A stretch of 64,000 nucleotides of DNA from Leuconostoc litchii (GTDB taxonomy: Bacteria > Bacillota > Bacilli > Lactobacillales > Lactobacillaceae): contig NZ_SDGY01000001.1 in assembly GCF_008107645.1 (NCBI RefSeq), positions 263,955 to 327,954 of the forward strand, given 5' to 3'. Position numbers and translations under genes: made by a program. The notes beneath the pieces are model-generated. The model saw only the letters and a program-made list of their open reading frames with translations, was not told the origin of the DNA and did no database searches. The number at the start of each line of letters is the position of its first letter. Position 1 is the stretch's first letter. Shown piece by piece: positions 33,313 to 41,965 of this stretch.

Positions 33313-34230
33313 ATGGCAAATGAAGTAGCACAAGTTCAAAAAATTATTAACAGTGACAAGATGCAAAAGCATTTTGAGGAAATATTGAAAGACAACGCAG
33401 CCGGTTTCTTAAGCGGATTGTCAACGGTCGTGGCATTAAACCCAGACTTAGCAAAAACAAACATGAATGACCTAACTAACGCTGCAATGCGAGCAGCCAT
33501 TCTTGATTTGTCAGTATTGCCAGACCTTGGTGAAGCCTACGTTATCCCTTATGGAAAGCGAGCAAAGGTAGATGGTAAGTGGGTAACCAAAGATGTTAAA
33601 GCTCAGTTTCAACTAGGCTATCGAGGGATTATCAAGCTTGTACAAAATACCGGACGTGTTGGTCGTTTGGGTGGAAGTGCTGTTTATGAAGCAAACAAGC
33701 CACATTACAACTATGTATTTGATGAATTCACGATGGAAAACGAAAACTATGATCCATACGTAGATGGAGAAAGCCCAGTAGCTGGATACCTTGCATTTTA
33801 TTACTTAGATGGTGAACGCATCGTCAAGTATTGGCCAATCCAAAGAGTGATTAATCATGCTATGAAGTTCAGCCAAACCTATAAGGGACCAGACCATAAA
33901 GACCGTTACGGTAAAACACCACAGACACCATGGTATACAGACTTTGATGCAATGGCTATTAAAACAGTGATGAAAGACCTGCTTAAGTTTGCTCCCAAGA
34001 CAACCAAGGTTGCGCAAGCTATTGCAGAAGATGACAAGAACGAACGTGAAGCACGTGATGTTACTCCAGAAACAGAAGAAATCACTACTACTGACGATCA
34101 AAACGTTGTACCAGAAATTATTGATAATCAACCAGAAGAAGATAATGACAACCTGTTTTCTGGAGTAGATACAGGTGATGCACCTAATCCATTTGCTGAA
34201 AAGAATGAGACTTCGGAGGACGTAAAATGA
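33313..34230 (+). CDS. recT: RecT single-strand annealing protein
   Basis: The 305 residues start at ATG 33313 (GGAGATTA upstream). NPDLAKTNMNDLTNAAMRAAILDL, EAYVIPYGK, AQFQLGYRGIIKLVQ and TPWYTDFDAMAIKTVMKDLLKFAP are RecT family blocks. The last 60 residues are a disordered acidic tail (about 245-305). It anneals complementary strands in phage recombination. No RecE/YqaJ exonuclease is adjacent, which is unusual. Confidence 0.93.
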   Translation: MANEVAQVQKIINSDKMQKHFEEILKDNAAGFLSGLSTVVALNPDLAKTNMNDLTNAAMRAAILDLSVLPDLGEAYVIPYGKRAKVDGKWVTKDVKAQFQLGYRGIIKLVQNTGRVGRLGGSAVYEANKPHYNYVFDEFTMENENYDPYVDGESPVAGYLAFYYLDGERIVKYWPIQRVINHAMKFSQTYKGPDHKDRYGKTPQTPWYTDFDAMAIKTVMKDLLKFAPKTTKVAQAIAEDDKNEREARDVTPETEEITTTDDQNVVPEIIDNQPEEDNDNLFSGVDTGDAPNPFAEKNETSEDVK

Positions 34231-34883
34231 GTGAACCAAAGACAGTAATGCCGTTAATTAGCTTTGAAAACGGTGTGGCACAAAACTGGAACGATTTGCG
34301 AGCAACGCTGAATGGTGTCGAAGTGACTGCGATTGATAGCAAAGTAGATGCGCAGAGTATGGCTGCTTTGAAAAAGGACATGAAGCAAGTATCTGACTTA
34401 ATCAAGAAGTCTGTTAAGCAAAATGTTAAGGACTATGAACAGGAATTAACGGAACGTAATGGTGGATTGTTTGCTGTTAAAGATACCGCTGATTCAATTA
34501 TTGAAGATATTACGGAAGAACAAAATACGTGGAATGTCGGTCGTCTAAAGCAATTACAACCAGTGTTGCAAAAAGAAATTGACGAACGCAACGAATCGTA
34601 TCAACTTAAAACACCACTAACCATCAAGGCAGACTGGTTAAAGATTAGCAATTTTACCGCTACTGGTAAACCAACCGGAGCGCTAACAAGGTTATTGAAT
34701 CTAGAATTTGTTCAAGCCAAAGCAATGGAAAATGAACCGCCTAAATTAACAGAAGTTCAAGAAGCGAAGAAAGCGATTAAATATGAATTTTCTAAAGTCT
34801 GGGACGATATCCAAGATGAAGAAATTTACACCGGCAAAGACTTCAAACAGATGCTTTCCGAAATCGCCAAACAATTAAATTAA
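34227..34883 (+). CDS. Phage protein, DUF1351-like
   Basis: The 218 residues overlap recT by 4 bases (ATGA). The central coiled-coil part (AALKKDMKQVSDLIKKSVKQ ... RLKQLQPVLQKEIDER) recalls DUF1351 proteins found with recombinases in LAB phages. This call is tentative. It occupies the position where an exonuclease is often found, but no nuclease motif is seen. Confidence 0.6.
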   Translation: MSEPKTVMPLISFENGVAQNWNDLRATLNGVEVTAIDSKVDAQSMAALKKDMKQVSDLIKKSVKQNVKDYEQELTERNGGLFAVKDTADSIIEDITEEQNTWNVGRLKQLQPVLQKEIDERNESYQLKTPLTIKADWLKISNFTATGKPTGALTRLLNLEFVQAKAMENEPPKLTEVQEAKKAIKYEFSKVWDDIQDEEIYTGKDFKQMLSEIAKQLN

Positions 34884-35023
34884 GGTCGATATGACCTGAT
34901 CATCGTCACTAAACTGATTAACCAGTGAAAAGAGTTTAAGTCGCTCAATTCGTTGATGTTCATTCGTATGATGGCGATGTGGCGTAACCACACGAAAGGG
35001 TGTGAAGCCCAAAGGAGGTAACA

Positions 35024-35857
35024 GTGGCAGATAACAAACAGGAAGAAAAACGGTATTTTTGGATAAAGATTCGCCAAGACTTCTTCACTGACCCTTATAT
35101 TAAATTACTTAGAAGAATGGCTGGTGGAGACACCTACACCATTATTTATTTAAAAATGCTAGTTAAGAGCGCCGATACAAACGGAACTATTTATTTCCAA
35201 GGCGCTGGTCAAGATTTAGCAGAAGAATTGTCTTTGATGCTAGATGAGGGTGTGGAAGACGTGCGAGCGTTGCTTGCTTATCTAGAAGCTAAAAAGTTAT
35301 TATTGCACCCTGATTTTACTGAGGATATTTACTTGGTTGCCACTCCTGATTTAACTGGGTCAGAAACTGGAGCAGCACAAAGAGTTAGAAAATTTAGAGC
35401 AAGGCAAAAACAAAAAACGTTACAAAGTAACAGTGATGTAACAACCTGTTACGACAGTAAGAGTAAGAGTAAGAGTAAGAACACAGAGTTAGAACAAGAG
35501 TTAGACACAGAGACAGAAACGCCGTACTCAAAAATAGTATCTCTGTTTGAAAATAACGGTTTTGGTTCTGTGGGTGGTATTACCTCACAAAATATTCAAG
35601 ATGAGTTGAAAGACTTTACTGATAATTCAGATGTTGATGAGGCAACTAAGCTATTACAAAAAGCAATAGAAATTGCAGTTAATAACGGTAAAAACTCATT
35701 CTCATATGTTTGGGGTATTACAAAACGTTGGTATAACAGCGGTATTTTCACTATTGAAGCACTGGAAGCAGAAGAAAAAAAGCGAACCTTTAGCAAAGGA
35801 TATGGAAATACAACTAAAAAAGAAAAGCTTGAAAACGGGGGCTACGGTACAAGATGA
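35024..35857 (+). CDS. Phage replisome organizer (DnaD-like)
   Basis: GTG 35024 follows a perfect AAAGGAGGT. The 277 residues have the phage_rep_org_N domain (YFWIKIRQDFFTDPYIKLLRRMAGGDTYTIIYLKML) and, after a serine/lysine-rich linker with a KSKSKS run, a DnaD-like C-terminal domain (FENNGFGSVGG ... YVWGITKRWYNSGI). It should bind the phage origin and bring in the loader encoded next. Confidence 0.9.
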   Translation: MADNKQEEKRYFWIKIRQDFFTDPYIKLLRRMAGGDTYTIIYLKMLVKSADTNGTIYFQGAGQDLAEELSLMLDEGVEDVRALLAYLEAKKLLLHPDFTEDIYLVATPDLTGSETGAAQRVRKFRARQKQKTLQSNSDVTTCYDSKSKSKSKNTELEQELDTETETPYSKIVSLFENNGFGSVGGITSQNIQDELKDFTDNSDVDEATKLLQKAIEIAVNNGKNSFSYVWGITKRWYNSGIFTIEALEAEEKKRTFSKGYGNTTKKEKLENGGYGTR

Positions 35858-36627
35858 ATAGCCTCAAGGACGTGTTAGAAAACGATGAACGCTTTACCAA
35901 GAATAAGGTTAGCGATGAAGAATTGCAAGCATGGCGTGAAAAGGTAGAACGTGAAGACCAGGAACGAGTCAGGCAAGCATTGTTTAATAACAGAGCACGT
36001 ATCTACAAAAGAGATAGCGTTTGGGGAACTAGCGGTGAGCAGACGTTCACATTTCAGAAGTGGAATCCAAAAGTGCAACCTAACCAAAAGTTAGCCCACG
36101 ATATTTGGAAGAAGTCAGCAGATATCACTAAGAGATTGTTTGATAGTAATTTCAACGTTCTGTTCTACGGTGAAGCTGGTACTGGTAAAACAGCCATGGT
36201 GTTAGCAATTATTGATGCGCTGAAACAACACTCGAATAAGTTGAGCATGTTTGTCAGTGTTATGGACTTACGAGAATTGATTATGTATGACTTCAATGAC
36301 AATGAAGCAGCTATCAAGATAAAAAACATTGAGCGATCAATGCGTGAGGTTGATGTTTTGGTACTTGATGACTTTGGTTCTGAAGCGGGTGGTATGAAAA
36401 ACGAAGGCAGTGCCACTGAAAGATTACAGCAGTTCTGGTTTCGAGTTGCTGAAGCAAGGCAAGTAAAAGATAAAGACGGCAACAAGCGTTACAGCACTAT
36501 CGTGACCACAAACAACGATAGGGGCGATTTGGAACGCATGTACAACAAGAAGATTGTTAGCCGACTGATTACAAAAAAAGCAGAGAACACAGTTGTGTTT
36601 GACGGATTGGACGATGTCAGAGAATGA
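35854..36627 (+). CDS. DnaC-like helicase loader ATPase
   Basis: The 257 residues are an AAA+ ATPase: Walker A GEAGTGKT near residue 109 and Walker B VDVLVLDDFGSE near 168. A helical N-terminus precedes them. It overlaps the replisome organizer by 4 bases (ATGA) and should load the host replicative helicase. Confidence 0.92.
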   Translation: MNSLKDVLENDERFTKNKVSDEELQAWREKVEREDQERVRQALFNNRARIYKRDSVWGTSGEQTFTFQKWNPKVQPNQKLAHDIWKKSADITKRLFDSNFNVLFYGEAGTGKTAMVLAIIDALKQHSNKLSMFVSVMDLRELIMYDFNDNEAAIKIKNIERSMREVDVLVLDDFGSEAGGMKNEGSATERLQQFWFRVAEARQVKDKDGNKRYSTIVTTNNDRGDLERMYNKKIVSRLITKKAENTVVFDGLDDVRE

Positions 36628-36773
36628 GTTATCAAATGATTTGTACAGAAAACGACAGAGTAATTATGCGAGACCCAAGAGTGTTCACGAAGTTTGACGA
36701 TGTGGAGTACGCATTAGCAAAGCGCATGTGCGTTGACAGTGAGCCTTGGAATTGGGGTATAGAGGAAATTTGA
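36624..36773 (+). CDS. Small phage protein, 49 residues
   Basis: The start overlaps the loader stop (ATGA) and the frame reads MSYQMICTENDRVIMRDPRV to WNWGIEEI. It is acidic, without membrane segment, and no family was recognised. Tight packing in the operon supports it. Confidence 0.65.
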   Translation: MSYQMICTENDRVIMRDPRVFTKFDDVEYALAKRMCVDSEPWNWGIEEI

Positions 36774-36783
36774 GGAGTTGATT

Positions 36784-37110
36784 ATGGCTAGAGAAATTAA
36801 GTTTAGAGCGTGGGATGGAGAAAAAATTCATCCCGATGTAATCAGAACATTAAGTTATTGTCTTATCGCAGAAGATATAACGGTTGAACAATACACAGGT
36901 CTCAAAGACAAAAACGGTGTTGATATTTATGAAAATGACATCATAGAAATTTCTGATACGTCTTATGGAGATAGCGACAAACATTATGGTGTTGTTGAAT
37001 ATAGCGAATATGCAGAGCTTGTCTTTGGAAACATATTACTTAGCAGAGTTTATAAGGCTATTAAAGTAATTGGCAACATACACGAAAACCCAGAACTGTT
37101 GGAGGAGTGA
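36784..37110 (+). CDS. YopX family phage protein
   Basis: The 108 residues start at ATG 36784, 7 bases after GAGGAG. REIKFRAWDGEK and QYTGLKDKNGVDIYENDII, plus the C-terminal VIGNIHENPELL, are the YopX signature. Its biochemical role is unknown. Confidence 0.9.
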   Translation: MAREIKFRAWDGEKIHPDVIRTLSYCLIAEDITVEQYTGLKDKNGVDIYENDIIEISDTSYGDSDKHYGVVEYSEYAELVFGNILLSRVYKAIKVIGNIHENPELLEE

Positions 37111-37114
37111 GGAA

Positions 37115-37411
37115 ATGACATTTGATGAAGCAACAGAAAACATAAACGTATTATCAGCTTTTAGTAGTGGATATGGAATATCACCAACAGCTGTACGTGA
37201 AATTATCAGTACGTTGAAAGAAGAATATGCGCCAACTATTGAGATGACAAAAATACAACATAGCGTATTTGTTGATGAGATGGAAGACATAGCCACACAA
37301 GAGTACTTAGATTTGTTTATTACTGATGGGCTCGACTTAGGTGATATGACAGTTCGCGAGGCTCTGAATGCTTGGATAAAACCAGAAACAATCAAGGTAG
37401 TTGACGAATAG
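37115..37411 (+). CDS. Hypothetical phage protein, 98 residues
   Basis: ATG 37115 sits 8 bases after GGAGGAG. The product is soluble and acidic (VREIISTLKEEYAPTIEMTKI). No domain was recognised. Its stop overlaps the next GTG start. Confidence 0.65.
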   Translation: MTFDEATENINVLSAFSSGYGISPTAVREIISTLKEEYAPTIEMTKIQHSVFVDEMEDIATQEYLDLFITDGLDLGDMTVREALNAWIKPETIKVVDE

Positions 37412-38115
37412 TGACTGAATTATTTGGACAAGTGAATAAGCTAGATCCAAACAAAGGGTTAGTCACATTGCGATTGAGCGATGATGATTTGCGCACATTG
37501 CAGAAGTATCACGCAACTAATCAGCAACAAGTTTTGTCAGTGATAGCCAGTGATGACAATGAGCCAACGCCAAAACAGCGTAGATTTTCGTTTGCGTTAC
37601 TCAATGACATTTGGCTATCACAAGTAGGTGGATCGTGGTTAGAGACCGTAGAAAGCACAAGAAGGCATTTTTACGGCATGTACGAGTATTACCACGGTTT
37701 AGATTTTGGCGAATTTAGCCTAAGCGCAGTCAAGGGCAATAAGTCGGACACAAATGAATTCATCAACATGCTATTAGATTATTCAGTTTTGCATAACATC
37801 AGCTTGAGTGTGAAACCATTGAACGAACTAGAGCCACAAGAAATAGCGCATTGGGAATATCAGTGTCTGATGAACAAGTGTTGCGTGATATGTGGCAAGA
37901 GACCGAGTGACCTGCACCATTTAGACACAATTGGTCAAGGGGTGGACAGGCGCAAGACTAACCATTTGAAACACAGAGCCGTGCAATTATGTAGAACCCA
38001 TCACCAGATGGCGCATTCGTTAGGAATTGAAACATTCTTACAGAAACACCACCTGACAGGCATCAAGATAGATGAGCGAATTGCAGAGGTTCATAGATTA
38101 AATACAGGAGATTGA
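37411..38115 (+). CDS. Phage HNH-type nuclease (HNHc_6-like)
   Basis: The 234 residues carry a C-terminal HNH fold: CVICGKRPSDLHHLDTIGQGVDRRKTNHLKHRAVQLCRTHHQMAHSLG, with two zinc Cys pairs (partly degenerate) and the catalytic His-His. The N-terminal domain resembles putative HNHc nucleases in phage recombination modules. It starts at GTG 37411, overlapping the previous stop. Confidence 0.82.
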   Translation: MTELFGQVNKLDPNKGLVTLRLSDDDLRTLQKYHATNQQQVLSVIASDDNEPTPKQRRFSFALLNDIWLSQVGGSWLETVESTRRHFYGMYEYYHGLDFGEFSLSAVKGNKSDTNEFINMLLDYSVLHNISLSVKPLNELEPQEIAHWEYQCLMNKCCVICGKRPSDLHHLDTIGQGVDRRKTNHLKHRAVQLCRTHHQMAHSLGIETFLQKHHLTGIKIDERIAEVHRLNTGD

Positions 38116-38117
38116 AT

Positions 38118-38303
38118 ATGGGAATCAACAAAAACACAACATCAATTAGCGGGTTAATCAGAATGCTTCAAAAATATGAAGACCGACAATCTATTGACAT
38201 GTTTGTTAAACATAACGCTGGCGGAATTGATAGGCCGATAACTCAATTTCAGTTAGTAGATGACGAAAGCGAGAACGTAAAACTAATCGTTAAAGATTAT
38301 TAA
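38118..38303 (+). CDS. Hypothetical phage protein, 61 residues
   Basis: ATG 38118 is placed by GGAGATTGA; the in-frame TTG at 38112 is less likely. It is a soluble protein with no recognised domain (SGLIRMLQKYEDRQSIDMFVKH). It is last before a 123-bp structured gap. Confidence 0.6.
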   Translation: MGINKNTTSISGLIRMLQKYEDRQSIDMFVKHNAGGIDRPITQFQLVDDESENVKLIVKDY

Positions 38304-38306
38304 TGT

Positions 38307-38394
38307 CACAGAAGTAATTTAAGACGTTAAACACCGTTTAGGTATAAAAATACACTAAACAACATTTAAAACATCAAATGTAACTGTTTCTGTG
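38307..38394 (+). ncRNA. Candidate three-way-junction RNA in the methyltransferase leader
   Basis: Closing stem CACAGAA (38307-38313) with TTCTGTG (38388-38394). Inside, GTTTAG-GTA can pair with TAC-A-CTAAAC around 38336-38360, and ACATTT with AAATGT around 38362-38381. No gene occupies this gap. It matches no riboswitch family that I recognise. Confidence 0.4.
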
Positions 38395-38426
38395 GACGTG
38401 AGAGCAAATGAAAAGGAACAACATGT

Positions 38427-39191
38427 ATGAGTAAAGAAATCAAATACGATCTGTTCAATGACCATTTTCAAAACTACAAGCAATATGGCATACCAAAAGC
38501 GCAACTTGTAATCGCTGATATTCCATATAACTTAGGCAATAACGCCTATGCTTCTAGTACGGAATGGTACGTTGACGGAGACAACAGCAAAGGCGAGTCG
38601 AATAAAGCCAATAAAACATTTTTCAACACAGATGTTGATTTTAAAATTGCGGAGTTCATGCACTTTTGCTCAAAAATGTTAATCAAGGAACCGAAAGACA
38701 AAGGCAAATCACCGGCTATGATTGTTTTCTGCTCATTTCAACAAATTCAAGAGTTGATAGATCAAGCACAAAAATATGGTTTTAATCATTACTATCCTTT
38801 GGTCTTTATCAAAAACACGTCACCTCAAGTATTGAAAGCCAACATGAAGATTGTTGGCGCTACCGAATACGCTTTGGTGTTCTACCGAGATAAGTTGCCG
38901 AAGTTTAACAATGACGGACGTATGGTATTGAATTGGTTTAATTGGGTTCAAGACGGACGATATCCGAAGATACATCCGACACAGAAGCCTGTGCCTGTAC
39001 TGAAAGAACTAATCAATATCTTTACAGATTACGGCGACGTTGTGATAGATCCAGTAGCCGGTAGTGGTTCAACATTACGAGCTGCTATTGAATTAGACCG
39101 TAGTGCTTATGGCTTCGAGATACAGCGAGAGGTTGTTAAAGAGGCTAAGGAAAAGATGTTACACAATATGGCAACGACTTTAATGTTATAG
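38427..39191 (+). CDS. Phage DNA methyltransferase (N6-adenine or N4-cytosine)
   Basis: The 254 residues contain the catalytic ADIPYNL (DPPY-type motif IV) near residue 30 and the SAM-binding DPVAGSGST (motif I) near residue 210, in the beta-class order. PKIHPTQKPVPVLKELI is the typical link. No restriction enzyme is adjacent, so this is probably an orphan enzyme that protects phage DNA from host restriction. AAAAGGAAC is upstream. Confidence 0.92.
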   Translation: MSKEIKYDLFNDHFQNYKQYGIPKAQLVIADIPYNLGNNAYASSTEWYVDGDNSKGESNKANKTFFNTDVDFKIAEFMHFCSKMLIKEPKDKGKSPAMIVFCSFQQIQELIDQAQKYGFNHYYPLVFIKNTSPQVLKANMKIVGATEYALVFYRDKLPKFNNDGRMVLNWFNWVQDGRYPKIHPTQKPVPVLKELINIFTDYGDVVIDPVAGSGSTLRAAIELDRSAYGFEIQREVVKEAKEKMLHNMATTLML

Positions 39192-39202
39192 GAGGCAGTG
39201 AG

Positions 39203-39379
39203 ATGGCAACAAGAAAAAAACTAAGTCCATTTGAAGAAGCAAAGCAAGCATTTTTAACACCGGATGGAACACCAAGAGGTTTGGTGACTGGAGCATACGC
39301 ATTGGAAGTAATCAACAAATTGGAAAGACGTATAAAAAGTCGAAATGACTTAATTATTATGCAGAGGGCAACAAGATAA
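39203..39379 (+). CDS. Small phage protein, 58 residues
   Basis: AGGAGG lies 6 bases before ATG 39203. The product is basic (RKKLSPFEEAKQAFLTPDGTP) and without membrane segments. No family was recognised. Its stop abuts the RusA start codon. Confidence 0.7.
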   Translation: MATRKKLSPFEEAKQAFLTPDGTPRGLVTGAYALEVINKLERRIKSRNDLIIMQRATR

Positions 39380-39808
39380 ATGTTTAAATTCGAGACAGAA
39401 TTAACAGTTAATCCAGCACCTCATAATCAATCAAATTTTAATCCAAAAACGAGACAAGTTTTTAAAGGGGCTAAAGAAAAAGCGTACATCGCTGATTTAG
39501 AAGTTCGACTCAGAGCAAAGATTAACCGTATCAAATTTAAAAAATTTGGACCACAACCTATAAAAGTTGATTACATTTTTGGTTTCATGCCACCACAATC
39601 ATGGAGCAAAAAAAGAAAGTTATCAGCACTTAATCACGAGACATACCCAACATCATCACAACTAGGTGATTGGGATAACTTATGTAAATCCACGCAAGAC
39701 AGGTTGAACGCGCTGATTATTGAAGATGATCGTTTCATTGTAGACGGTCGAGGGCGGAAGATTTACACTGAAAAGCCTTATTTGAAAATTGAAATAGAGG
39801 AACTGTAA
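39380..39808 (+). CDS. rusA: RusA-family Holliday junction resolvase
   Basis: The 142 residues contain the RusA acidic triad block: GDWDNLCKSTQDRLNAL followed by IEDDRFIVDG, preceded by the conserved beta strand KVDYIFGFMPP. It cuts four-way junctions before packaging. It is part of the late-early operon. Confidence 0.9.
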   Translation: MFKFETELTVNPAPHNQSNFNPKTRQVFKGAKEKAYIADLEVRLRAKINRIKFKKFGPQPIKVDYIFGFMPPQSWSKKRKLSALNHETYPTSSQLGDWDNLCKSTQDRLNALIIEDDRFIVDGRGRKIYTEKPYLKIEIEEL

Positions 39809-39811
39809 GCT

Positions 39812-40081
39812 ATGACATTTGAAGAATACAACAAGTCTGTTCAAGACAGAAACAATAAACAAGCGGTATCTGACGGACGTTTCACTGATTCATTTGAACG
39901 CAGGTCGGCAGTACAACGCCACAAAATGGCGCAACGAAAGCAACGAGTTCGTTTGCTGTTACAAGAAGGTATCACAAGTATTACTGTTCTAGCGCAACAT
40001 TTCACTATTAGCGTATCAACAATGCGTGGCGTTATCTATCAAATGGGATTGAGGATTGAAAACAGTCGGGTGGTTGTATGA
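39812..40081 (+). CDS. Phage protein with probable helix-turn-helix, 89 residues
   Basis: A basic product whose C-terminal half (GITSITVLAQHFTISVSTMRGVIYQMG) reads as a helix-turn-helix. The N-terminal half is charged helix. It is packed 3 bases after rusA and overlaps the next start (ATGA). Confidence 0.7.
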   Translation: MTFEEYNKSVQDRNNKQAVSDGRFTDSFERRSAVQRHKMAQRKQRVRLLLQEGITSITVLAQHFTISVSTMRGVIYQMGLRIENSRVVV

Positions 40082-40263
40082 CGATATACAAAATAACGGC
40101 TGTACCGTCACGTTTCCTGGAGATATTTAACTCATACTACGATTATGAATACCAAAACGGCGAGTATGTGTCTGACAAAGACTATGAGGCGTTAAACGCA
40201 GAAGTAGAACATTTCAACACCAACGTGTCGAAAGCTGTGACTATAAAACTAGAGGAAGTGTGA
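40078..40263 (+). CDS. Hypothetical phage protein, 61 residues
   Basis: A small acidic protein rich in aromatic residues (NSYYDYEYQNGEYVSDKDYEAL). No recognised domain. The start overlaps the previous gene by 4 bases. Confidence 0.65.
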   Translation: MTIYKITAVPSRFLEIFNSYYDYEYQNGEYVSDKDYEALNAEVEHFNTNVSKAVTIKLEEV

Positions 40264-40267
40264 TGAG

Positions 40268-40393
40268 ATGAAAATAAATTCAATATTTTTAGCCAATGGC
40301 TATGAAATTACAGTTTCAGGTTATGATAACGGCGACGTTATCGTTATTAACAATAAAAAATATCAAGTAAAAGCAGATGCAAAAAGTCGTTGA
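40268..40393 (+). CDS. Small phage protein, 41 residues
   Basis: GAGGAA lies upstream of ATG 40268. The product is beta-rich (GYEITVSGYDNGDVIVINNKKYQV). No family was recognised; short length keeps confidence moderate. Confidence 0.5.
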   Translation: MKINSIFLANGYEITVSGYDNGDVIVINNKKYQVKADAKSR

Positions 40394-40520
40394 TTTGAAG
40401 AAGTCATTTGAAAGGAAATGAGATGAAAATAGTTAGCTTACAGAGCGTGGGATTAGGAGATGACTAACAACCGTAATCTTAGACTGATACATTGGATATG
40501 AATAGTTAAAGGAGCATAGC

Positions 40521-41039
40521 GTGGCAGATAGAATAGACAAACTTTTGTACGACTATTATTCTGGTCGATTACACAGCAAGGTTAATAACAGAATAAGAGA
40601 AATTGAAACACCGACTAATAACGATGAAAATATTGGAGGAAGTCGCGCACAGAACAAACATATTAGGCCTGTTGACGATATGATTATTAAAAAAGAGCAA
40701 GATGTTGTGCTTAACAAATGTCGTGCCGACTTAATCTACGCAACAAGGTTGGTGAAAAGAATTGAAGACTCGTTTGATCCCGATATATGTAATGTTGTTA
40801 AACTTCATTTTGACAAACGATTAGGGCAAGACTGGTTGGCAATTGAATCAGTTACTGGAATTAGCACTAGGCAAGGGCAACGATATGTTAATTGGTTTAA
40901 AAGAGAAGTTGGCAACGTCTTCTGGTACGACAAAGGTAAGGAGCAAACTACAAATTTTATCAAGAAAGAGGCGACGATAGATGATTTAGCTGAAATAACT
41001 TCACTTATCAAAAACAGGCTCAAGGCTGTGGATAACTAA
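40521..41039 (+). CDS. DUF722/RinA-like late transcription activator
   Basis: The 172 residues start at GTG 40521 behind AAGGAGCATA. The order of a variable N-terminus, then VLNKCRADLIYATRLVKRIED and a sigma-4-like helix-turn-helix (KRLGQDWLAIESVTGISTRQGQRYVNWFKREVG), fits RinA/DUF722 proteins that turn on late genes in LAB phages. It is the last gene before the accessory island. Confidence 0.8.
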   Translation: MADRIDKLLYDYYSGRLHSKVNNRIREIETPTNNDENIGGSRAQNKHIRPVDDMIIKKEQDVVLNKCRADLIYATRLVKRIEDSFDPDICNVVKLHFDKRLGQDWLAIESVTGISTRQGQRYVNWFKREVGNVFWYDKGKEQTTNFIKKEATIDDLAEITSLIKNRLKAVDN

Positions 41040-41114
41040 AAATACCAAAATGACGTCGCTTTTATGTCGCAAATTGACCTAAAAAAAGTGCAATAATGGT
41101 ATTGTTGAATAATT

Positions 41115-41141
41115 AAAAAAAGCACCTTTGGGTGCTTTTTT
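41115..41141. terminator. Bidirectional terminator after the late regulator
   Basis: AAAAAAGCACC pairs with GGTGCTTTTTT around a short loop. It closes the early operon and also ends the opposite-strand membrane protein gene, whose stop is 3 bases away. Confidence 0.85.
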
Positions 41142-41143
41142 GT

Positions 41144-41692
41144 TCATAATTTGCGGACAATATCTACTATGAAAAAAAGTAATTCTAGTAACATCACCAT
41201 TATTACTGACCATAAATAAATCAACAAGTAAAGAAAGCTTATCAAAAAAAACATAGTAAAGTCATGAGAAACGAAGTAAAAATGTTCGTAGTCAAAATTT
41301 AATGAACAAACTATAAGTATGACATACACCGATATTATTTCTATAATTTTTTTTATTTTTACATTTATAATAAGGTTTCGCACATAAAAGAATAGTTGAA
41401 CTGAAGCAGAAAAAAACATTCCCACTGCCCATAAAGAAGCAATTGTAAAGTGAGGGCTTGATAAAAAGTGAATTTTACTGTTAATTATTTCTGTTTTTTC
41501 TTTAACGCTTAGAGAAGCATCTGTTGCAATATAAAAAGTACCTAGACACAGCATTAGTATAGTAACTAACGTCATTAGACTAATACCGAGTAAACTTCGT
41601 TTGTTGGCAATATCTAATTGATTTCTATACAAATTTAAAGGATTTATATTCTTTAGAAAGTTTTCCCGCTTGTTTCCTTTTTGGTTTATCAT
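41144..41692 (-). CDS. Minus-strand prophage membrane protein, four helices
   Basis: The 182 residues have four hydrophobic segments (about 36-56, 84-105, 112-130 and 145-175) and a basic N-terminus. It is more AT-rich than its neighbours and lies against the direction of the surrounding phage genes. The shared terminator and isolated position are those of a lysogenic-conversion (moron) gene. Function unknown; superinfection exclusion is a guess. Confidence 0.65.
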   Translation of the reverse strand: MINQKGNKRENFLKNINPLNLYRNQLDIANKRSLLGISLMTLVTILMLCLGTFYIATDASLSVKEKTEIINSKIHFLSSPHFTIASLWAVGMFFSASVQLFFYVRNLIINVKIKKIIEIISVYVILIVCSLNFDYEHFYFVSHDFTMFFLISFLYLLIYLWSVIMVMLLELLFFIVDIVRKL

Positions 41693-41844
41693 AATACTCC
41701 TCTTTTACAAATATATTCATTGTACAATCTTGAACTACTTTAAGTCAAAATTATTAATACGATAGGTTGGAATATCTATCATTATTATGTGTTAGAAAGC
41801 GTTACATCACTGAAACGAGATTAGATACATCGGAGTAAGGGCGT

Positions 41845-41952
41845 GCAGGTGCGATGCCTGTTTGGCACATTGCGGTCACTCGCAAACACAACTTAGGATA
41901 ATGACATTTGCCTGTCTTTATCGTACATAACGCACCTTAACGGGTGCTTTTT
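41845..41952 (+). ncRNA. Candidate structured RNA with T-arm-like hairpin and terminator
   Basis: In the gap 41693-41965 four hairpins follow one another: GCAGG/CCTGT with 7-base loop TGCGATG (41845-41861), TGCG/CGCA (41871-41884), GACA/TGTC (41903-41916) and terminator GCACC/GGTGC (41932-41947) with T run. The first resembles a tRNA T arm, but no acceptor, D or anticodon arm is seen. Confidence 0.45.
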
Positions 41953-41965
41953 ATTGGAGTTAAAC

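Noticed and set aside
36165-36485. 106-residue minus-strand frame opposite the helicase loader
   Set aside because: Antisense shadow of a well-supported AAA+ ATPase gene.
40423-40467. Small gene from ATG 40423
   Set aside because: Only 14 codons with no similarity. Probably leader sequence of the late regulator.
41841-41870. tRNA gene
   Set aside because: Only a T-arm-like hairpin is present. No 7-bp acceptor pairing, D arm or anticodon arm can be found upstream.
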